From the NCBI RefSeq assembly GCF_004375085.3, contig NZ_SNAQ03000002.1, positions 186,001 to 250,000 of the forward strand: a stretch of 64,000 nt of DNA. Reading direction: 5' to 3'. The notes under the pieces are model-generated. The model searched no databases. It was not told where the DNA came from and saw nothing but the letters and a program-made list of their open reading frames with translations. The DNA is from Lewinella sp. W8. GTDB lineage: Bacteria; Bacteroidota; Bacteroidia; Chitinophagales; Saprospiraceae. This document shows positions 16,767 to 25,068 of the stretch, piece after piece. Each line of letters begins with the position of its first letter. The first letter of the stretch is position 1. The position numbers and the translations under genes were made by a program.

Positions 16767-18170
16767 ATGTCGAACATGCCCACCGTCTTGCTAGCAGATT
16801 TTGGCCTTTTCCTGGGGCGGTTTCATCCCTTACTCGTCCACCTTCCCATTGGCATCCTGCTGTTGGCTGTCGTGCTGGAATGGTGGCCCGGAGACCGGAT
16901 GCGCCCCGCCATCCGCCTGAGTTGGGCGGCGGGAGCCGCCAGTGCCGTGGCGGCCGCCTTCTGCGGATGGCTCCTGGCCGGAGAAGCCGGAGGGGGTGAT
17001 GGGCTCTTCTGGCACAAATGGCTGGGCATTACGGTGGCCGTCATGGCCATTGCTGGGGTATGGATAACCCGCAGCGGCGGTAAACTCGCCCGGTATTTCG
17101 GGATAGCGACGGTACTTGTCCTGGCGCTGGCCGGCCACCAGGGGGGGAACCTCACCCACGGCGAACAGTACCTCTGGCAACACGCCCCCGCCCCCATCCA
17201 GCAACTGGCCGGTTACGCCCCCGACAGCACCCTGCTGCGGGACTGGGACCGGGTCAATACGGACAGCATCAACGTATACGCCACCTTCCTGGCCCCCGTC
17301 ATCAACGATAAATGCGTCCGCTGCCACAACGCCAACAAGCAAAACGGAGGGCTGCGGATGGACGCCCCCCACCTGCTCTTTGCCGGGGGCGACGGAGGCA
17401 GCATCCTTCGGCCGGGCGTTCCGCTGGAGAGTGAGTGGCTGCGCCGGCTCACCCTACCCCGCGACAACGAAAAAGCGATGCCACCGGACGATACCCCGGT
17501 GGACTTCACCATCACCCGGCTCCTCGAATACTGGATTGCGGAGGGTGCCGACACCCTGGCGGTGCTCGACCCCGTCAACACTCCCGAAGATCTGAAGGCC
17601 CTGCTCCTGCGCGACTACCAGCTGGACCTGCGGCCGAAGTTGTTCGTCGAGACGGTCTTTGCACCTGCGGTGAACGCCCAAATACTCGACAGCCTGCGGG
17701 CGATGCACTGGTCGATCAGTGAGTTGCTACCCGGGCAATACGTGTACGAGGTCAAGCCCCAACCCGGGCGGCAGCCCACCGCCGAGGCCCTGGCGGCGCT
17801 GGCCGAACTACTCCCCGAGCAGGTGGTCTACCTCAGTGTGGAACGACTGCCGTTCCAGGACGACGATCTGGCTCCGCTTACGGCCTTCCAAAACCTCCAC
17901 CGCCTGCGCCTGAACAACACCCAGGTTAGCCAACGAACGGTGGAACGCCTGGGGTCTTTAGCGCATCTGGCCTCCCTGAATCTGTACGGCACTCCGGTGG
18001 ACGACGGCATTTTTACGTCCCTCGACCAATACCCCGCCCTGGAAAAGCTATACCTCTGGCAAACGGCCGTCTCCGATACGGCGGCTACCCAGTTTGCCAA
18101 TCGTCATCCCTCCGTCGAGGTGGATACGGGCTTCCGTTTCCAGTCCGACGCCACAACCAATTCTAAATGA
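16767..18170 (+). CDS. Membrane c-type cytochrome with DUF2231 and leucine-rich repeats
   Basis: A 467-aa three-part protein. Residues 1-130 hold about four membrane helices of the DUF2231 type (FGLFLGRFHPLLVHLPIGIL...). Residues about 165-270 form a Planctomycete-type cytochrome c domain with one heme site C183-V-R-C186-H187 and downstream GGLRMDAPHLLFAGG and NEKAMPPDD. Residues about 330-455 carry leucine-rich-repeat-like segments (LHRLRLNNTQVSQRTVERLG, LASLNLYGTPVDDGIFTSLD). Proteins of this shape occur next to secreted dehydrogenase- or propeller-type proteins in Planctomycetes and Bacteroidota. Its stop overlaps the start of the next gene (ATGA), so they are an operon. It may accept electrons at the membrane for a periplasmic oxidation. 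Confidence 0.85.
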   Translation: MSNMPTVLLADFGLFLGRFHPLLVHLPIGILLLAVVLEWWPGDRMRPAIRLSWAAGAASAVAAAFCGWLLAGEAGGGDGLFWHKWLGITVAVMAIAGVWITRSGGKLARYFGIATVLVLALAGHQGGNLTHGEQYLWQHAPAPIQQLAGYAPDSTLLRDWDRVNTDSINVYATFLAPVINDKCVRCHNANKQNGGLRMDAPHLLFAGGDGGSILRPGVPLESEWLRRLTLPRDNEKAMPPDDTPVDFTITRLLEYWIAEGADTLAVLDPVNTPEDLKALLLRDYQLDLRPKLFVETVFAPAVNAQILDSLRAMHWSISELLPGQYVYEVKPQPGRQPTAEALAALAELLPEQVVYLSVERLPFQDDDLAPLTAFQNLHRLRLNNTQVSQRTVERLGSLAHLASLNLYGTPVDDGIFTSLDQYPALEKLYLWQTAVSDTAATQFANRHPSVEVDTGFRFQSDATTNSK

Positions 18171-19195
18171 GCATTCCAACTTCCAGAAGACGCTTTTTAC
18201 GCCAAGCCTCCGCCCTCGGGATGGCCGCGACTCTTCCCTTCCCGCTCGCTTCCACAACCCACTCATTCATGGATCAGAAAACCGTCGTCGGCCACGGAAA
18301 CTTCCGTTTCAAAGTTGACAAAAGCTGGGGGAACCTCGACCCCCTCAAACAGCCCGTGCAGCACTGCCACGAAATGGTCCTGGACAGTCGGGACCGGCTG
18401 GTGTGCTCCACGGTGAGCAATGATTTTAACGTCCTGGCCTATAATAAGGACGGCAAGCTCCTGGACAGTTGGCAGCTCAACCTGACGGAGCCCCACGGCT
18501 TCACCAAAGCCGGCGAAGGCCGCGACCAGACCTTCTGGATCACCGATTCTGCGGATGGCCGGGTCATCAATCTGGATCTGGACGGTCGGATCATCCGGGA
18601 GTTGAAGGTCCCCGCGGATCAAATTCCCGAAGGACAGCAGTTTAAGCCCACGGAAACCGCGGTGGCCCAAAACGGAGATATTTACGTAGCCGACGGCTAC
18701 GGCACGAACCTCATCTTCCATTTCGGGCCCCGAGGAACGCTGAAAAACGTATTCGGCGGCAAGGAGCATTTCGACTGCTGCCACGGCATCGTGGTGGATG
18801 ACCGCCGCGGGAAAGAAGAGCTTCTCATCACCAGCCGGGCCGCCCAGGAATTTCAGCGGTGGAGCATGAAGGGTAAGCACCTGAGCACGCGGGAGCTTCC
18901 CGGGCTGCAGATCTGCCGGCCCGTGCTGCACGGCGAGCATACGTTGTTTGCCGTAATCGTTACCAAGAGCTGGTGGGCCTACGACGGTATGGTGGCGGTG
19001 CTGGACCAGGACTTCAACGTCATCTCCCTGCCGGGGGGCAGCGCGCCAAAGCAGCAGGATGACTTTACGGACGTAGTGTACGACAACCAAACCTTCCTGA
19101 ATCCGCACGACGTTTGTCCCGACGAGGACGGCAACCTTTACGTACCGCAGTGGTACAGCGGACGGACCTACCCGGTGCGGCTGAAGCGGGTTTAA
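18167..19195 (+). CDS. Tat-exported six-bladed beta-propeller protein
   Basis: A 342-aa protein with a twin-arginine signal (SRRRFLRQASALGMAATLPF, residues 5-24) and an NHL/SMP-30-like propeller: repeating blades such as CHEMVLDSRDRLVCSTVSND, HGFTKAGEGRDQTFWITDSA, TAVAQNGDIYVADGYG, and a closing NPHDVCPDEDGNLYVPQWYS. It is probably a periplasmic or surface sugar- or lactone-acting or binding protein; no catalytic residue set could be fixed. It is translationally coupled to the upstream cytochrome/LRR gene by a 4-nt overlap, which suggests a shared oxidative or sensing role. Confidence 0.8.
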   Translation: MSIPTSRRRFLRQASALGMAATLPFPLASTTHSFMDQKTVVGHGNFRFKVDKSWGNLDPLKQPVQHCHEMVLDSRDRLVCSTVSNDFNVLAYNKDGKLLDSWQLNLTEPHGFTKAGEGRDQTFWITDSADGRVINLDLDGRIIRELKVPADQIPEGQQFKPTETAVAQNGDIYVADGYGTNLIFHFGPRGTLKNVFGGKEHFDCCHGIVVDDRRGKEELLITSRAAQEFQRWSMKGKHLSTRELPGLQICRPVLHGEHTLFAVIVTKSWWAYDGMVAVLDQDFNVISLPGGSAPKQQDDFTDVVYDNQTFLNPHDVCPDEDGNLYVPQWYSGRTYPVRLKRV

Positions 19196-19418
19196 GGAGC
19201 CGTTAGGGCTTCGGAAATTGGGGAAGAAAATTCATCCATTTTTAACCCAACACCTACCGTGCAAACATCCGGCGGTCTCGTACGTTTGCAAAACGAGGGA
19301 TGCCCGGATCGTTTATGGCGTTCGGAAAACTATCTGCATCTTTCCGGGGAGTATTTACTCCCGGTGTCCCATCGGAAAGCCGATGGCCATCCATTCACCC
19401 AGAAAACAACCACCGAAC

Positions 19419-20081
19419 ATGAAGTTCTTTATCGACACCGCCAACCTTGAGCACATCGCCGAAGCCGAGTCCCTCGGTATTCTTGACGGCGTTACGACTA
19501 ACCCCAGTCTGATGGCCAAGGAAAAAATCAGCGGTGATGCGGCCGTAATGGCACACTACAAGAAAATTTGTGAAATCACCGACGGTGACGTTAGTGCAGA
19601 GGTCATCAGCACGGACTTTGAAGGCATGAAGCGGGAGGCCAGTGAACTGGTGAAGATTGCGGACAACATCGTGGTCAAAATTCCCATGATCCGCGATGGC
19701 GTAAAGGCCATTTCCTGGTGTACGGCCAACGGTATCCGCACCAACTGTACGCTGGTATTCAGCGCCGGTCAGGCGCTGCTGGCCGCCAAGGCGGGCGCCA
19801 CTTACGTCAGCCCCTTCATTGGCCGGATTGACGACATTGGTTGGGAAGGTATGCAACTCATCAGCGACATTGCCGAGTTGTACGCGATTCAGGGTTTTGA
19901 GACCGAAATCCTGGCGGCTTCCATCCGCAACGGCAAGCACATTGTCGAGGCCGCCAAGGCCGGAGCGGACGTCGTAACCTGTCCCCTGAGCAGCTTCGAA
20001 GCACTCTTCAACCACCCGCTGACCGATATTGGCCTGGCCAAATTCCTGGCCGACCACAAGAAAGCCGCCGGTCAGGGATAA
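19419..20081 (+). CDS. tal: Transaldolase, small TalC/FSA-type
   Basis: A 220-aa TIM-barrel enzyme of the pentose phosphate pathway that transfers a dihydroxyacetone unit. The start is the ATG at 19419, matching the family opening MKFFIDTANLEHIAEAE; the reading frame upstream is open but lacks homology. The Schiff-base Lys is in NIVVKIPM. Two residues separate transaldolase from fructose-6-phosphate aldolase: here Glu is in SAEVIS (FSA has Gln) and Phe in SPFIGRID (FSA has Tyr), so I call transaldolase. It is a single gene followed by a strong hairpin. Confidence 0.9.
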   Translation: MKFFIDTANLEHIAEAESLGILDGVTTNPSLMAKEKISGDAAVMAHYKKICEITDGDVSAEVISTDFEGMKREASELVKIADNIVVKIPMIRDGVKAISWCTANGIRTNCTLVFSAGQALLAAKAGATYVSPFIGRIDDIGWEGMQLISDIAELYAIQGFETEILAASIRNGKHIVEAAKAGADVVTCPLSSFEALFNHPLTDIGLAKFLADHKKAAGQG

Positions 20082-20104
20082 TCCCACTGACCCGACCTTC
20101 TCCA

Positions 20105-20139
20105 AGTCTCCGTCTGGCTTAGTGCGCCAGACGGAGACT
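20105..20139. terminator. Hairpin after transaldolase
   Basis: A perfect 14-bp stem, AGTCTCCGTCTGGC / GCCAGACGGAGACT, closes a 7-nt loop 24 nt after the stop codon. No strong T tract follows. Confidence 0.65.
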
Positions 20140-20318
20140 GTTGGTAGCGGAGAAATATTACCCAAAAATCCGGCCTAAGCGCGGGCATTTTTTAGCCATA
20201 TCTCAGCAATTGGAAAAATTTAGTTGCTGGTCGCTAAAAAAACCTGCGCGGTATTCCCCTCGGTCGTAATATTGCCTTCGCTTCAACGCTTAATGTTCGC
20301 ACCCCGAAAACGACGCAC

Positions 20319-20675
20319 ATGAGTAAGCCACGCGTAATCAAGAACTACGAAAAGCTCGACGACGAGATCCTGGAACAGATCAAGCTGAACTACCCGGAGG
20401 GTTTTGCCAAAAACCTGATCCGCTTTACCGACGTTAACGGTCGGCTATCCAGCGCTCTGCCCTTTGAGACTGAAGAAAAGTACTACCTCATCCGCATGAC
20501 CAAGACGGAGGCGATTGACATCATCGAGGACGATGATGACTACGATGACGACGGTATGTTGCTGGACGATGTACGCGACGAATACGCCGACAAATATGAC
20601 GACGACATTGAGGAAGCGGACATTGATCCGGACGAGATTGCCGACGAAGACGAGGCGGACGACGACGAAGACTAA
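20319..20675 (+). CDS. Conserved acidic protein, Bacteroidota-type hypothetical
   Basis: A 118-aa protein. The N-terminal 65 residues form a conserved-looking domain (VIKNYEKLDDEILEQIKLNY, PEGFAKNLIRFT, ALPFETEEKYYLIRMT). The C-terminal 50 residues are almost all Asp/Glu, probably disordered. I recall similar short acidic-tailed proteins across Bacteroidota without a known role. The final A of its TAA stop is the first base of the next gene's ATG, so the three genes from here to 22806 are translationally linked. Confidence 0.75.
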   Translation: MSKPRVIKNYEKLDDEILEQIKLNYPEGFAKNLIRFTDVNGRLSSALPFETEEKYYLIRMTKTEAIDIIEDDDDYDDDGMLLDDVRDEYADKYDDDIEEADIDPDEIADEDEADDDED

Positions 20676-21181
20676 TGTGCTTACTCGTTTCCGGTTCTCC
20701 TCATCCCGAAAGCGCGAACTCCCGACTATTGCGCGGTCTTGGTCGCCTGAGTGGCCGGCCGTTTAGTGAAGCTCCGTACCTGGCGGACCTTCCGCTCTTC
20801 CAGCCTCCGCTGGACCAGTCTCCCTGGCCACCGTCCGTGAGCCGTTGGCGAGCGGCGGCCGGGCGGGCAACTTCCCTGATTTTTTCTACGCCGGCCTACC
20901 TGGACAACACGCCCGCCGTACTGAAGAATGCGCTGGAGTGGCTGACCAGTTCCGGAGAACTACGCCAAAAACCCGCTCTGGTATTTTCCTTTTCTCCCCA
21001 CGCGCCGCGGGGAGAGCACGCCCGCAAATCTCTCCTGTGGTCGCTGGCCGCCCTGGAAGTCCGGGTGGTTGCGGAGGCGGCACTTTATCAGGATGAGGTA
21101 TCCATACTGGAGAATGGCGATATTGCCCCAGGAGAATTCCGGGAAATGCTTACCGAAGCCCTCCGTCAATTACCGGTCTGA
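20675..21181 (+). CDS. NAD(P)H-dependent FMN reductase-like flavoprotein
   Basis: A 168-aa flavodoxin-fold protein. The phosphate loop (LLVSGSPHPESANSRLLRGL, residues 3-22) and STPAYLDNTPAVLKNALEWL (about 71-90) are typical of the FMN_red family, which reduces FMN or quinones with NAD(P)H. It is slightly short for the family. It shares one base with the gene on each side, forming a tight three-gene operon with the acidic protein and the membrane glycosyltransferase. Its role there is not evident. Confidence 0.8.
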   Translation: MCLLVSGSPHPESANSRLLRGLGRLSGRPFSEAPYLADLPLFQPPLDQSPWPPSVSRWRAAAGRATSLIFSTPAYLDNTPAVLKNALEWLTSSGELRQKPALVFSFSPHAPRGEHARKSLLWSLAALEVRVVAEAALYQDEVSILENGDIAPGEFREMLTEALRQLPV

Positions 21182-22806
21182 TGAAGAATATTTCCGTGCC
21201 CCGATTCAAAGGCTGGTATGCCCCCCTGTTTTTTCTGCTATTTCTGCTAGTGGGCCTCTTCATTCTGGATGATTACGGAATCAGCTGGGATGAATCCATC
21301 CAGCGCCGCCACGGGCGGGTGTCCATTGACTACGCTGCGAAAAAGCTGGGCGTTGAGCACACGCCCCTCGAACCGGAGTGGGACCTGGAAGACTATCAGT
21401 GGCAAAACTACGGGATGCTTTACTCCATCACTGGCAACCTGCTGGAACTGGGCCTGGGGTATGAGGATGACCCCTATCAGCACTACAAGGTGCGGCATTA
21501 CGTTTGCTTTTTGCTTTTCTGGATAGCACTGATCTTTTTCTACCGAAGTATCCGGTTGCGCTTTCCCGAACGGGCCTGGTATCCGCTGATCGGGACGCTG
21601 GCGCTGATCCTGAGTCCGCGCATTTTTGCCCATGCGTTCTTTAACCCAAAGGACCACATTCTGCTGGTGTTTTACCTCATCAACACCTACACCCTGCTGC
21701 GGCTGCTCAAGCACCGCAACTGGTCGTCGCTGGTACTGCACGCCCTGGCCACCGGCCTGGCCCTCAACACCCGCCTCCCGGCCCTGATCGTTCCCCTGAC
21801 AACCTTCCTCATCCTGGGTTGGGAGTTACTGCGGACCCGGCCTTTCCCCCGAAAGAACCTGGCCTTCATGGCGGCCTATCTTCCGCTGTCGGTCTTGTTT
21901 CTGGTGCCCTTCTTCCCCTACCTGTGGGAAGACACCCTATCCCGACTGGTGGGCGCCTTTTCGGAGATGTCCGCCTTCAACTGGGACAGCTACGTCTGGC
22001 TGTTCGGTGACCGCATCAGCGCCCTGGACGTGCCGGCCTATTACATCCCGGCCTGGATCCTGATCACCACACCATTGGTGTACCTGCTCTTCATTTTTAC
22101 GGGCCTCTACGCTACCGTAGCCGCCACGATGCGCAATCTCCGGCGGGTGCAGCTCTGGAAAACGGAAGAGCAGTTGCTGGACTTCACGCAACTGGGCCTG
22201 GCCGTTGGTCCGATTCTGGTGGTCATCATTTTGGGCTCCACGCTGTACAATGGATGGCGGCACCTGCACTTTGTTTTCCCCTCCTTCATTTTCCTGATGA
22301 TGGTGGGCTTTGACTTTGCGCGCCGCTCCTGGAAACGCCCCGTCCTGGTGACGGGCCTACTGGCGGCCGGGTTGCTGATGACGGCCGTGCAGATGGTACG
22401 TTATCACCCCCACCAGTACGTCTATTTCAACTTCGCCATCACCGGCGAGCCGCTGATCATTCGTTTTGACATGGACTACTGGGGAGTGGGCTTCCGGGAC
22501 GCCTTCCTGAAACTGGCGGAGCAGGTGCCCGAAGGGGAAACTCGCAGCGTCAAGTGTGAAGTTTGGCCCTGCAAGGACAACTACTACGCACTACCTCCCG
22601 CAGCGAAGGAGAAGCTTCGGCTGGAAGGTGCCTGGCACCGGGCGGACTACCTGATGACCAATTTTATCTGGCCAAACACCCGCTTCGATTTACGTGACCG
22701 CAAGGAACACTTCGCCTACCCCGCCCTGGAGCTGCGCCCGGCTGGCCAACTGACCATCGGGGTGTACGACCTCAATCAGGCCCGGGAGAATCAGGAAAAG
22801 GAGTAG
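21181..22806 (+). CDS. GT-C-fold membrane glycosyltransferase-like protein
   Basis: A 541-aa integral membrane protein with about ten hydrophobic segments. The first loop has DDYGISWDES (residues 30-39), an acidic pair like the catalytic Asp-Glu of GT39/GT83 mannosyl- or arabinosyltransferases. SPRIFAHAFFNPKDH (about 141-155) is another loop motif common in this family, and the C-terminal soluble part is about 120 residues. Such enzymes move sugars from polyprenyl-phosphate donors to proteins or lipids outside the cytoplasm. Donor and acceptor are unknown. It is the last gene of the overlapping three-gene operon. Confidence 0.7.
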   Translation: MKNISVPRFKGWYAPLFFLLFLLVGLFILDDYGISWDESIQRRHGRVSIDYAAKKLGVEHTPLEPEWDLEDYQWQNYGMLYSITGNLLELGLGYEDDPYQHYKVRHYVCFLLFWIALIFFYRSIRLRFPERAWYPLIGTLALILSPRIFAHAFFNPKDHILLVFYLINTYTLLRLLKHRNWSSLVLHALATGLALNTRLPALIVPLTTFLILGWELLRTRPFPRKNLAFMAAYLPLSVLFLVPFFPYLWEDTLSRLVGAFSEMSAFNWDSYVWLFGDRISALDVPAYYIPAWILITTPLVYLLFIFTGLYATVAATMRNLRRVQLWKTEEQLLDFTQLGLAVGPILVVIILGSTLYNGWRHLHFVFPSFIFLMMVGFDFARRSWKRPVLVTGLLAAGLLMTAVQMVRYHPHQYVYFNFAITGEPLIIRFDMDYWGVGFRDAFLKLAEQVPEGETRSVKCEVWPCKDNYYALPPAAKEKLRLEGAWHRADYLMTNFIWPNTRFDLRDRKEHFAYPALELRPAGQLTIGVYDLNQARENQEKE

Positions 22807-22884
22807 CCAGGGGCGACGGTTCCGAGCTTAGCTTCGCGGCTACCTTCGGTGGTCGTAACTCGTCGGGATCACCGATTCTTTATG

Positions 22885-22909
22885 AATGCGGCGGAGCGCA
22901 GGTGCAGCG
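22885..22909 (+). repeat. GCGCAGGTGC interspersed repeat, copy 2
   Basis: AATGCGGCGGAGCGCAGGTG then CAGCG. The core GGAGCGCAGGTGC is shared with the copy at 44010. It lies directly before a perfect palindrome. Confidence 0.55.
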
Positions 22910-22920
22910 TTTTACTGGTG

Positions 22921-22942
22921 GAGACAAGGCATGCCTTGTCTC
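22921..22942. repeat. 22-nt perfect palindrome with CAAGGCATGCCTTG core
   Basis: Each half reads GAGACAAGGCA into its own complement, so the element is fully self-complementary. The 14-nt core CAAGGCATGCCTTG is identical to the centre of the palindrome at 33507-33534. It resembles REP-type hairpins. Confidence 0.8.
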
Positions 22943-23053
22943 TACTGCCATACCAACGACAAGGCACCCGCGCGGCGTCGCCCATCTGATTATTGGTCCA
23001 GAATTTCCACAATTGTGGCTTTTTGCAAAATGCTTCGTCTACAGAGTAAATAG

Positions 23054-23081
23054 CCGTGCCACTCTCTCGGGAGAGGCACGG
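23054..23081. repeat. Leader hairpin before the DUF937-like gene
   Basis: CCGTGC pairs with GCACGG and CTCTC with GAGAG around a TCGG loop, with a CA bulge. It lies about 50 nt upstream of the start codon. It may end transcription from the left or structure the leader. Confidence 0.4.
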
Positions 23082-23132
23082 TACGGACTACTCAATAATC
23101 GCGACCATCCGGTCAAAAAAAACCAATCAACT

Positions 23133-23687
23133 ATGCTAGACAGTATCATCGACTTAGTTAAGGACCAGGCCCTTTCTACCATCACCGAAAAAGCGGGAAT
23201 TGACCTCGGCCAGGCCGAGAAAACCCTCCCGCTCGCCCAGGAATCCATCACCGATGGCCTGATGGGTGCCGTTAGTGGTGGCAACGTCGATGGCATCCTC
23301 GACATGCTGAAAAGTGCCACGGGCAGCTCCGCTGGTGGAGGCCTCCTGAACAACATGGTATACAAGGGTATTGCCGGTAGCTTCGTGAGCAAGGCGACCA
23401 GTGCGCTTGGTCTTTCCGAGGGCGTAGCCAGCACCATTTCCAGCGTCGTACTTCCGATGATCATGGAAAAAATCGGCGGTGCCGCACAGGCCGCCGGAGA
23501 CACCAACGACATTGACGCAAGCTCCGTGATGGACGCGCTCGGACTGGACGCCGGTAGCCTCCTGGGGCAACTCGGCGGCAGCGGCGATCTGCTCGGCAAA
23601 GCCGCGCAAATGCTGGGTGATTCCAGCAGCCAGGGTAAAAAAGGAGGCGGACTCCTCGGCGGCCTGATGGGGATGTTTAAGAAGTAG
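23133..23687 (+). CDS. DUF937-like (YidB-type) protein
   Basis: A 184-aa soluble protein. The start is the ATG at 23133, where homology-like sequence begins (MLDSIIDLVKDQALSTITEK); the open frame upstream runs through repeats and is not credible. The helical bundle pattern, the LLGQLGGSGDLLGKAAQMLG segment and the glycine-rich end (KKGGGLLGGLMGMFKK) fit DUF937/YidB-like proteins, whose function is not established. It is a single gene ending at a bidirectional terminator shared with the convergent DUF2911 gene. Confidence 0.7.
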   Translation: MLDSIIDLVKDQALSTITEKAGIDLGQAEKTLPLAQESITDGLMGAVSGGNVDGILDMLKSATGSSAGGGLLNNMVYKGIAGSFVSKATSALGLSEGVASTISSVVLPMIMEKIGGAAQAAGDTNDIDASSVMDALGLDAGSLLGQLGGSGDLLGKAAQMLGDSSSQGKKGGGLLGGLMGMFKK

Positions 23688-23712
23688 ACCCTACGGCTTA
23701 CGGCAATAGAAA

Positions 23713-23741
23713 AGGGCCTCTTCTCGACGAGAAGAGGCCCT
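23713..23741. terminator. Bidirectional terminator between convergent genes
   Basis: A 14-bp perfect stem, AGGGCCTCTTCTCG / CGAGAAGAGGCCCT, with a single-base centre sits between the DUF937-like and DUF2911 genes. A-rich and T-containing flanks are present on both sides. Confidence 0.75.
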
Positions 23742-23772
23742 CTGCTTTGGGGAAGGTCCCCAAACGGCTTGA

Positions 23773-24876
23773 TTACTTCTTCACCGTGATCGGCAAACGC
23801 GCCATGGTGTCTTCCCAGCCAACGGCCAGGTCTACGGTATTGTCGCCGGTTTTGACAAAGGTCATAGACAGGGCCTCCAGAGTCTTGGGGGCCTTGGCGG
23901 TGGGGGCCTTCACGGTAACGATGTTGTCCTTATCGTCGTGGTTGGCGTTACCCCAGGATTGCACGTTGCGGTGCAGGATGAACTCCCAGTTATCCTCGTT
24001 TACCTTGGCGAACAGGCCATAATTTCCGGCACGGATGTCTTTGCCGCCAATGGTAACGTCCTTAAAGAAGGTAATGATGGTGGTTTCATTGGCTCCCAGT
24101 CGCCAGACTTCCCCGAACTTGAGCAGGCCACCGAAAATCTCGCGACCATTCATCTGGGGGCGGCTGTAAACTACCCGCACCTGAGGGGCATTGGCCTCCA
24201 TTTCGTCCTCCTCGACGAAATTCATCAAACGGGACATGGGCGGGTAAGCGATAAGGTCCATGGGACTGGCGTCGGCTCCCGCCATCTGAGGGGGAGACAG
24301 GTTGATGGGGAGTTCTGCACGCGTGCGGTCCCATTCAAAAACCATGTTGACATTATTGTCGTTGATTTCCTGGAATCCGATGGTGAAGGCTTCCCGTACT
24401 TTGCCGACCATTTCGGTGGGCACCGTTACTGCAACGATATCTTTGGCCACGTCGCGGTTAGCGGCGCCGGCGATGAAGCGCTGCTCGGAAATTTTAATGA
24501 CCCAGTGCTGGGGGTAGATTTGGGCAAACATGGTGTACACTCCAGCTGGAATGGTCACGTTACCGATCTCCACGGCCTGGAAAAAGGTTACTTCGGTGGC
24601 TTCATTGGCTCCCAGGCGCCAGTCCTGTCCGTAGGGTTCCAGGCCACCAAAGACGTCGCGGTCTTTCTTGTTCGGGCGGCTGTACAGCACCTTGATCTTT
24701 TGGGTACGGTCCGGATCATCGGCATCCAGGTAGTTCTGGTAGGCGGCACGGCGGGGGTAATGCGCCGCATCCATGGGGCTGGCGTCAAGGCCGCCAAATT
24801 CTACGGCCTGGGCTTGCAAATCGCAGAGAGCAAGCAACGCCAGCAAGAGTAAACAAAGAAACGAGTTGGTCTTCAT
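23773..24876 (-). CDS. Secreted protein with two DUF2911 domains
   Basis: A 367-aa exported protein. I chose the ATG at 24876, which gives a clean signal peptide (MKTNSFLCLLLLALLALCDLQAQA); the extension to 24924 adds unlikely residues. Two tandem DUF2911 domains follow, each with the same succession: DASPMD, V-L/V-YSRP, FGGL, WRLGANE-T, ITFF or VTFF, and ITVKK-like ends (about residues 25-185 and 200-367). DUF2911 proteins are common, uncharacterised periplasmic proteins of Bacteroidota. A TATTTTCG box lies 24 nt upstream. Confidence 0.9.
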   Translation of the reverse strand: MKTNSFLCLLLLALLALCDLQAQAVEFGGLDASPMDAAHYPRRAAYQNYLDADDPDRTQKIKVLYSRPNKKDRDVFGGLEPYGQDWRLGANEATEVTFFQAVEIGNVTIPAGVYTMFAQIYPQHWVIKISEQRFIAGAANRDVAKDIVAVTVPTEMVGKVREAFTIGFQEINDNNVNMVFEWDRTRAELPINLSPPQMAGADASPMDLIAYPPMSRLMNFVEEDEMEANAPQVRVVYSRPQMNGREIFGGLLKFGEVWRLGANETTIITFFKDVTIGGKDIRAGNYGLFAKVNEDNWEFILHRNVQSWGNANHDDKDNIVTVKAPTAKAPKTLEALSMTFVKTGDNTVDLAVGWEDTMARLPITVKK

Positions 24877-24899
24877 GATGGATGTTTGGTTAATTCGAG

Positions 24900-24907
24900 C
24901 GAAAATA
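24900..24907 (-). promoter_or_regulatory. -7 box upstream of the DUF2911 gene
   Basis: TATTTTCG (TAnnTTYG pattern) on the minus strand, 23 nt before the ATG. No good -33 element was found at standard spacing. Confidence 0.3.
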
Positions 24908-25068
24908 CTACAAATGTGGTACATCCTCCCGGGAAGGCTGATCGGTGAGGGTTTTACGTCAGATTACGACAGACAACGGCACCCACGGGAAAATCGAAAA
25001 AGACTGACAAGAATATCCAAATCTCCCCGAGACAACCGCAGTATGTTTGATCAAGCAATAGAACGGTC

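Larger units (their letters stand above)
22807..23132. other. Repeat-rich intergenic region
   Basis: The 326-nt gap holds a GCGCAGGTGC element, a 22-nt perfect palindrome, the 12-nt palindrome CCACAATTGTGG (23007-23018) followed by CTTTTTG, and a hairpin in the leader of the next gene (23054-23081). I see no gene. Confidence 0.6.

Noticed and set aside
19419-20081. Annotation as fructose-6-phosphate aldolase
   Set aside because: Glu and Phe at the two diagnostic active-site positions match transaldolase.
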